Origin: Massospora cicadina
Taxonomy: Eukaryota > Entomophthoromycota > Entomophthoromycetes > Entomophthorales > Entomophthoraceae
Length of the DNA stretch: 64,000 nt
Assembly: GCA_022478985.1 (NCBI GenBank)
Contig: JAKSZP010006605.1
Location: forward strand, 1-64,000
Reading direction: 5' to 3'
Of the stretch, positions 58,096 to 64,000 are shown one piece after another (the stretch's first letter is position 1; the number at the start of each line of letters is the position of its first letter). A model generated the notes under the pieces. That model had not been told where the DNA came from, made no database searches, and worked only from the letters and a program-made list of their open reading frames with translations. Both the position numbers and the translations under genes were made by a program.

Positions 58096-58950
58096 TGTAA
58101 GGAGAGTGTCTATAACTCTCCTGTCCCAGCGTGGTGGTGCATAGTGCACAGGGCCAACACCAAGAAACTAGTCGTTAATAATAAAGTTACTAAAGCCCTT
58201 TAGAGGGTGCATGAGCAGTAATAATTTAAATTGAGTATACTTATCATTAAAGGGAAAACCCACACTGAAACAACGCGGTGCTTATAGTGAAAAGAAATAG
58301 GTGCATAGGTTGGAGGGAACCTGGGCAGACCAACGCTGCACATGCGGAGAGCCTAACAGTTGTCAAAATAAATGGTTAGTATTGTGTGAGACCTCCTTGA
58401 AGAGATCCATGCTCAGGTTTGTCCATGATAACATGTATTAAAAAGGATGTACTAAACAAGGGGTTTTCTATATTGGAAGTCAACCAACGAGAGAATTGGT
58501 CTTGACATGAGGAATTTAAGGTAATTTGGTAAAACAATCAATTGAAGGAAGCGGTTCTAAGCTGAGGCGCACCAATAGGTGCATGCTTCCTTTGGGCAAA
58601 ACACTATACTGGTAATTGACCAAACTCAGGTAATTGATTGTAGGAGTGGCTGATCCAGGCTGGATATTTCGAAAAGCAAACAGGATTTGAGTCCTCATTC
58701 ACCTAAAAACTAATTTGAACTGTTTTCGTTCATCACAAAACTAGTTCGTTTTAATGCACTTGCTGTTATACAGGGCCAAACTTCCCTTACATCCTTGAGA
58801 CCAACCTAGCATACTTCGCCTTGACCCAGCGTGGATCTATGGTATGCTTGAGGTCAGGGAGGCCTGCCAGCTTCACATCCCTGGCCTCCTAACATGCTGC
58901 TTTGTCCGTTACATTGATCCCTTTTATGATGTCAAAGTTTGACCATGACA
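58096..58950 (-). mobile_element. Solo LTR, family A, with perfect target duplication
   Basis: 855 bp, plus-strand TGTAAGGAGAGTG to GACCATGACA, flanked by perfect ggtga copies at 58091-58095 and 58951-58955. Homologous to the other family A LTRs. Confidence 0.93.
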
Positions 58951-58955
58951 GGTGA

Positions 58956-60936
58956 GTATAAACCAATGTGCACACCATTGAATATCGCACTTCCATTCAA
59001 CTAAACTGCTCAACTCCTACATGGCAGTTATCTTTAGCCATGGTACCTGTGGTTCATACTGGAAATTTTTTTTATAACATCCTGATAGGTTTAAGCTCGT
59101 TTTAACTTCAAGAGGTAGGACTAGTTCATCAAGAAGAAAAGAGGCTTTTTCTCAGCTCTATTCATTCTGTAATAAAATTTTATAGTGGCCCTTTGGCGTG
59201 CACCCATTTTTTGGTTATTCTGGCATCACGTAAAAATTTACTCTTGGTTAATTATTGGTCATCAACCCTGTAACCTTTTTACTGCACAGGTTCAATTTCC
59301 TTGTGCACTTCGTCGCATTGTATATAATGTATTATTCAAGAATAGTATGGAGACTATTATCCAAAGTTGAGTTTGAACTATTATTAAGCCTAAAGCTTCA
59401 GCCAGAGCTTCCAATTAAATACTCTGTAAGTTGTACTCGTAGGGATTTGTTCCCTATATTCCTGTCCACCCAATCTTTGTCATGATACTCTGATGACAGT
59501 CGCTTTTAGCCCAACACACAGTTGGCAGCTATCCCTGATTGCGATTCCCTTTGTCTCTAGATCCCCGCTCAGATCTCTACTCTTCTCACTGAGAGTCTTC
59601 CAATCATTGCTTTCTGCAATGATATACTCGATAAAGAACGTCACAATGGAAGCTGATAATCTAACTATACACCAAATTGACAATATTACTGTAGATAAAG
59701 CGTTAATAATAATAACGTCATTAATGATAATCTTGGTAATAATAATGTGTTCATTTTAGTAAATCCTAGGGAATTATATAGTAGGGGATTCAGCTGTCTA
59801 ACCCTCAATTGGCAACTCTTTAATGAAATGGCAGCCGTTGCCATTGAATCACCCTTCCTCATCTCAGCAGCAATGGTCTTCCACATCCTGGCTAGAATTC
59901 CGTCATCGGACATCCTCAAGACCTCAAACAGAAAGAGTTGGAAAACGTGTCCCTAACATTTCCTCTCAATCCAAGCAAACCAACCATAATTGGCTAGCGA
60001 CCTGCTTAGGTAATGGGACTTATTAACCATTATGGCAGGTCACTTCACCAACCGATCAACTCGCTAGTTGCAGATGGCATCACTCGCCTCACAACTCACT
60101 ATTCATTCCCAATCAGTCGGTAATGAAACCCAACTGATACCAATTGGTACACCTGATAGTTAATCACTATTAGATGCCCCTATTTCGTCGGCCACTCTGC
60201 CCAATGAGATATTAGGTATTCATACATATTGATCCCCAACGGATATAACCAGGTGAATATCCCAAAATCCCCCAAACGTAGTTCCTCCAAAACTTGGGCC
60301 AACCAATTTCCAATTCACTTCTCCTTAGGGAATTTTCCCCTAGTGACTCCAGGTAATCTAGCAGGCTGGGAATATGGGCAAAAATCCCAACACATCCCCC
60401 CTCTTGCCTAGATTTTCAGCGAGAAAAGGACTGGGGCATGAGAACACTACTTCAGACACCTGGTCAGATACTTCATTGGTTTAAGAGGAGTACACTCATC
60501 GATACTCAACGTTGCTTGGGACGACCTTCAGCATATGGCGTTCTTTCTCTTCCTCCTCACTACCGCCTTCTCAGAGCATGGTCCCCATGACCTTATGTTA
60601 TGGTGGGCTGATCAATTTACTCATGATGATATTAGACCCAGGATCCAGTTTTCCCCCCATCAGTGTATATGATCCTCTGTCATAACAGAATTCTTGGTCC
60701 GGTGTCCTTGATTTCCTGATTTTCTCCTTGTCCTTGACTGGAGACTCTTGCTGTCGATGTTTGTTTTGTGGCTTGATTAATAATACTTATTTCTATTCGC
60801 CCTTGTTATTTTGCTCATAACCTCTTGGCATAAGTCATTCTTAATTTTTCCCTTGGAGAGCTTATCTCATTGTTTTTGAGATTAATTTCCCTGAAATTGG
60901 AGCCTAATGGATTATAGAGTGCATAATGGCAACTTC
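58956..60936. other. No gene seen
   Basis: About 2 kb with only short frames. TTTACTGCACAGGTTCAA near 59278 matches the end of LTR C in minus orientation for about 15 bases. TGTCATGATACTCTGATGACA near 59478 has LTR-start character but no partner. The stretch before 60936 may be an LTR or promoter of the following frame. Confidence 0.35.
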
Positions 60937-60944
60937 TATATAAG
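60937..60944 (+). promoter_or_regulatory. TATA box upstream of the unrecognised frame
   Basis: TATATAAG about 30 bases before a pyrimidine-rich segment and the ATG at 60974. It is the layout of a polymerase II core promoter, possibly that of an LTR. Confidence 0.4.
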
Positions 60945-60973
60945 TCCAACATCCCCCCTCTAGTCCAGCTCAT

Positions 60974-62060
60974 ATGTCAAATTCCAAATCACAATTCCAG
61001 CAGCTCTTCAACAGTCTGTCCAATCCAGAACTCCGTATCTTCCAGCAGATGAGTTGAGATGCTTGACAGAACCTCTTCTATGGTCCTTCCAGGACACATA
61101 TGCCTAGTCTGGTGCAAGCGGCCAGTCCTTCCATTGAATTACCAGAAATGGTAACTAATCCCTCCAAAACCAGGCTGGCCATCATTTTGAACAACTCTTG
61201 GCCAACTCTTCCTTTGCAGTCAATTCCAGAGTTGGACTTCAAAACCTTCCTGGATTTGGCTCCTTTTGCTGATGCTCTGAACATCATCATTGATACTCCA
61301 GAGATTATGCCGGTCACTCTAGATTGTTCATTCTTGGCTGGGTCAGATCTGCTCCCTGAGTTCCTCTTCTGACTCGGTCAATTCTACAAACCCGCTATAC
61401 TGGTTTCTGAGCTCTCAATTGGTAATAGCATACACTTCAAGCTCCCAAACGCTGAACTCCAGGCCAAGTCACTGAGGCTTTGACATTAGCGCTGAATCCC
61501 TCTGATCTAGATAACCTTCTGGATTGGGATACTGCCGCTTATGCTCTTCACTTTGCTGGCCAAGTTCTTCGAAGTTGGTTAATGAAACTTCCAGCCTCAC
61601 CTGGCTTCCACCGGTCATTCAGCTTTAGCTTCCATGAAGCCTGTAGTCACTGCTTGCAGGATGCAATCCGCTCTCTGCACAACTACCTCTTCTCTGGAGC
61701 TTCTCATAGCTATCTTCTGCTAATGGCTTTAATTGGAGACATGATTTGGCAACCCCCGTTGAGTATCCTTCTTTGCTGCCAGTCCACATGTCCTGTGTCC
61801 TCGATGAAGCCCGTCAGCAGGCGCTTAAGACAAATCTTCCAGCTCTGGTGCCATATTGGGATTACTTGGGGTTATTCGCCAATTGCCTCTTTCTTTATTG
61901 CTGTTTTCCTCCCCGCTCCAGGGTTTTGCAATTAGCATCTTCTGACATTTCAATTTCTTTTCCCCTAGTTGCATTTTCTCAGGGCTCAGCATCTGCTCAA
62001 CAAATGTGGTTTCATGTAGGTCTCACCCTCGCAAGCATCCAATTGCATATCAATTTGATG
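60974..62060 (+). pseudogene. Unrecognised degraded frame of about 340 codons
   Basis: Starts MSNSKSQFQQLFNSLSNPEL. Two stops follow, then a long stretch in the same frame (61100-61372: TRLAIILNNSWPTLPLQSIP, FADALNIIIDTPEIMPVTLD). A stop and a frame change lead to 61480-61750 (SDLDNLLDWDTAAYALHFAG, HEACSHCLQDAIRSLHNYLF), then another shift to 61746-61950 (VLDEARQQALKTNLPALVPY). Conserved-looking W, H and C residues and steady coding character suggest a real former protein. A position just after a TATA box and before an opposing Gypsy pol makes a retroelement first ORF (Gag-like) the best guess. No zinc knuckle or known motif. Confidence 0.45.
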
Positions 62061-62430
62061 GGCTATTTATTCCTACCACAATACATTTTCCTTCTCCCAA
62101 GAGGCGACATAGGCGGAATTATCCCCATAATGAGGATGTTCAATAAAAATAAGAATTCTAAAAATATATTGGCCTCTTTATGCATTTTAAAAATCTCTTT
62201 TTTCCCAATATTTTTTATCTATTTTTTTTATTCTATTTTTTTCCTATGGAACTTGACCTTGTTTTGGTTCAAAGGTCCATCTTTTCCCACAAACTGGGTC
62301 CTGGGTACTTAAACCTACCAGTTTTCCATAGTTCAAAGGTCCTTTTTTCGGACTTAACCATCTAGATTGATTCAGAGGTCCTTTTTTCAGACTTGACTTA
62401 ATCATTAGGACATGACCAACTTAATGGTTC
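62061..62430. other. T-rich non-coding stretch
   Basis: Contains long T runs and three copies of a short repeat, TTCAAAGGTCC(A/T)TCTTTTC-like, near 62267, 62332 and 62370. No gene. Confidence 0.4.
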
Positions 62431-63972
62431 ATTGGCCCTTTGGGAACTCTTTTATTTTTTCCTCGATCCAATGCTTTAGATACTTAGCATGGACTTGATT
62501 TACAACTCTTCCATCCTAGAGATTCTTGATGGAGTAAGCATTGGTCATCATCTTGGTGATTACTTTGAATGGACCTGACCACAACGCATCTAATTTTTTT
62601 CTTCATCCAAAACCATGCATATCATAATAGGCGACTTTTTCCCCTATTCAATATTCTTCTAATGCCAGTCAGTTTTTGTCATCTGCAATTTTGCTTGTAT
62701 CCTTTTCTTCAAGGTTGTATCATATGCTTGCAATTGCATTTCAATAAGGATACTCGTCAGTTGGTTCAAGTATTGCTCAGTACTCATCCCCAATGTAGGT
62801 TCCACAACTGAATATATTATCAGCGGCAACATGGCCTTCCTTCCATATAGTAATTCAAATGGCGTCTTTCCCATCACTGTATGATGACTAATGTTGTAGG
62901 CAAATGTCACCAAACTCAGGTATGTTCCCCACATGGAAGTTCTCCCTGTGACTAGCTTCCTCAGCGTTGTGGCCAGCGTCCCATTGACCTGTTCTACCAG
63001 TCCAGTTTGTCTCCAGCCAGTATGGTACTGACATGACTCCTCAGATCCCCATTATTTCATTTAGCCTCAGGATCACATGAGACATGAAGTTGGTCCCATT
63101 GTTGCTCAGTAGGACTTGCAGACATCCATGCCAGTATACTACTTGATCCAGGATAAATTTTGCAGTACTGGTAGCGTCAACTCTGGTTAAGGCCTTCGTT
63201 TTGACCCATTTTATCAGATGGTCAATGGCTACTATGATGTACTTGACTCCCCCTGTGCTCATCACCAGCGGTCCCATCACATCAATGGACATCATGTGCC
63301 AGGAGAATCCAGGTAAGACCAGTCAGTATCCAGTTGTATTATTGTGTGGTTTGTGCAGCTGGCACTCCACGCAACAAGCCAGATGATCCACAACATTGTA
63401 GTTAATCCATTCCCAGTAATAATACTGGCGAATATGGTCATTTGTTTTTCTCAGGCCTCCATGCCTGACAACCTTGTGAGCTGCTTGTACTATTGCTGCT
63501 CTTTTCAATAATTTCAGGAATAATAGCCACTTCCTGTTGATCGTCTTGAATACTTGTCCATCCATAGTCTCAGTGTTTTTCATTGCTTTTCGAACTGAAC
63601 CTTGGATTTCTCAAGACTCATCCTTGATTCTTCCTTTGACCATTCTCTGGAATAGCTCATCCTTATTGGTAGATTTTCCCCGGTGTTGACCTTGTGAATT
63701 ACATCTCATGCGCATCCCAAATCATGGTTGTCCTGAGCAAACACTTTCCAATATTTCTCGAATAAACTGAGCACCTCCTCCTTCTGCCCTTCTGGCAGAT
63801 CAGCGAGCTGCTCTTGATCAACCAATAGGTTGATGCTTTTGGCCACCCCGGCCAGTAATATCATCTCAATGAGAGACCCAAAATCATGGAATCGTCTCAA
63901 TTCTTCTATCAGGATAAAATGAATAAATGTGATAATTTGATTTCTCTTGATCTTCATTAGTTTTTCGCTCAA
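62430..63972 (-). pseudogene. Gypsy pol with RT and RNase H deleted
   Basis: On the minus strand the text runs from the segment before RT (LADLPEGQKEEVLSLFEKYW, then VFAQDNHDLG and VIHKVNTGENLPIRM, to about 63665) directly into integrase. The integrase zinc region follows (AAHKVVRHGG, CCVECQLHK; 63323-63583), then the core (SIDVMGPL, LLSNNGTNF with DNG changed to NNG; 63041-63295), the core end (HHTVMGKTPFELLYGR) and a C-terminal GPY/F-type part (LDALWSGPFKVITK, GRVVNQVHAKYLKHW) to about 62450. RT and RNase H, normally 500-600 codons, are missing. The right end is cut by the window. Confidence 0.83.
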
Positions 63973-64000
63973 ATTCTCCAGTAGAACTCAAATTTCTCCA

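Noticed and set aside
1..64000. CRISPR arrays, bacterial operons or phage
   Set aside because: No regularly spaced repeats, no operon-like gene order; spliced gene structure and LTR/LINE/SINE content are eukaryotic.

Overview
This is eukaryotic DNA from a transposon-swollen genome, most likely fungal. Evidence for a fungus: chromodomain Ty3/Gypsy elements, a LINE whose C-terminus ends in a CCHC-like motif, tRNA-derived SINEs, and a single recognisable host gene for a mitochondrial pyruvate dehydrogenase kinase of fungal type with many very short introns. I cannot name the species. A large-genome lineage such as rusts or entomophthoralean fungi would fit, but that is inference. Almost everything outside the kinase gene is decayed mobile DNA full of stop codons and frameshifts, so nearly all open frames here are remnants.

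Layout. 1-4.5 kb: a decayed plus-strand Gypsy polyprotein. 5.4-10 kb: a decayed minus-strand Gypsy element with a primer-binding-like site at its 5' end. 10.4-11.3 kb: an unrecognised degraded frame. 11.6-12.5 kb: a solo LTR (family A) with a perfect 5-bp target duplication. 13.56-21.12 kb: a complete but mutated Gypsy element (family B) with both LTRs; its 3' LTR is split by a second family-A solo LTR. 22-23.6 kb: a cluster of SINE copies. 23.76-25.53 kb: the kinase gene, ten exons. 25.98-45.77 kb: an old Gypsy element (family C) holding a younger one (family D, 29.58-44.13 kb), which in turn holds a solo LTR (family E), a SINE, a probable LTR and a chromodomain Gypsy element (family A, 37.69-43.63 kb) inside its 3' LTR. 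45.92-52.82 kb: a 6.9-kb minus-strand LINE with an 18-bp, partly decayed target duplication. 53-62 kb: mostly unresolved remnants, a third family-A solo LTR (58.10-58.95 kb) and an unrecognised degraded frame behind a TATA box. 62.4-64 kb: a minus-strand Gypsy pol that has lost reverse transcriptase and RNase H.

The most unusual observation is a set of five insertions only 17-50 bp long, scattered over the window. All carry the same terminus (about CATCTAGTGCTAAAAAA) and all are flanked by 13-17-bp target duplications. That terminus is the 3' end of the 6.9-kb LINE, so these look like extreme 5'-truncated LINE copies, far below the length that repeat annotation normally detects. A second notable pattern is that two SINE families with different tRNA-like heads share one 3' tail that is not the tail of this LINE, which points to another LINE partner elsewhere in the genome.
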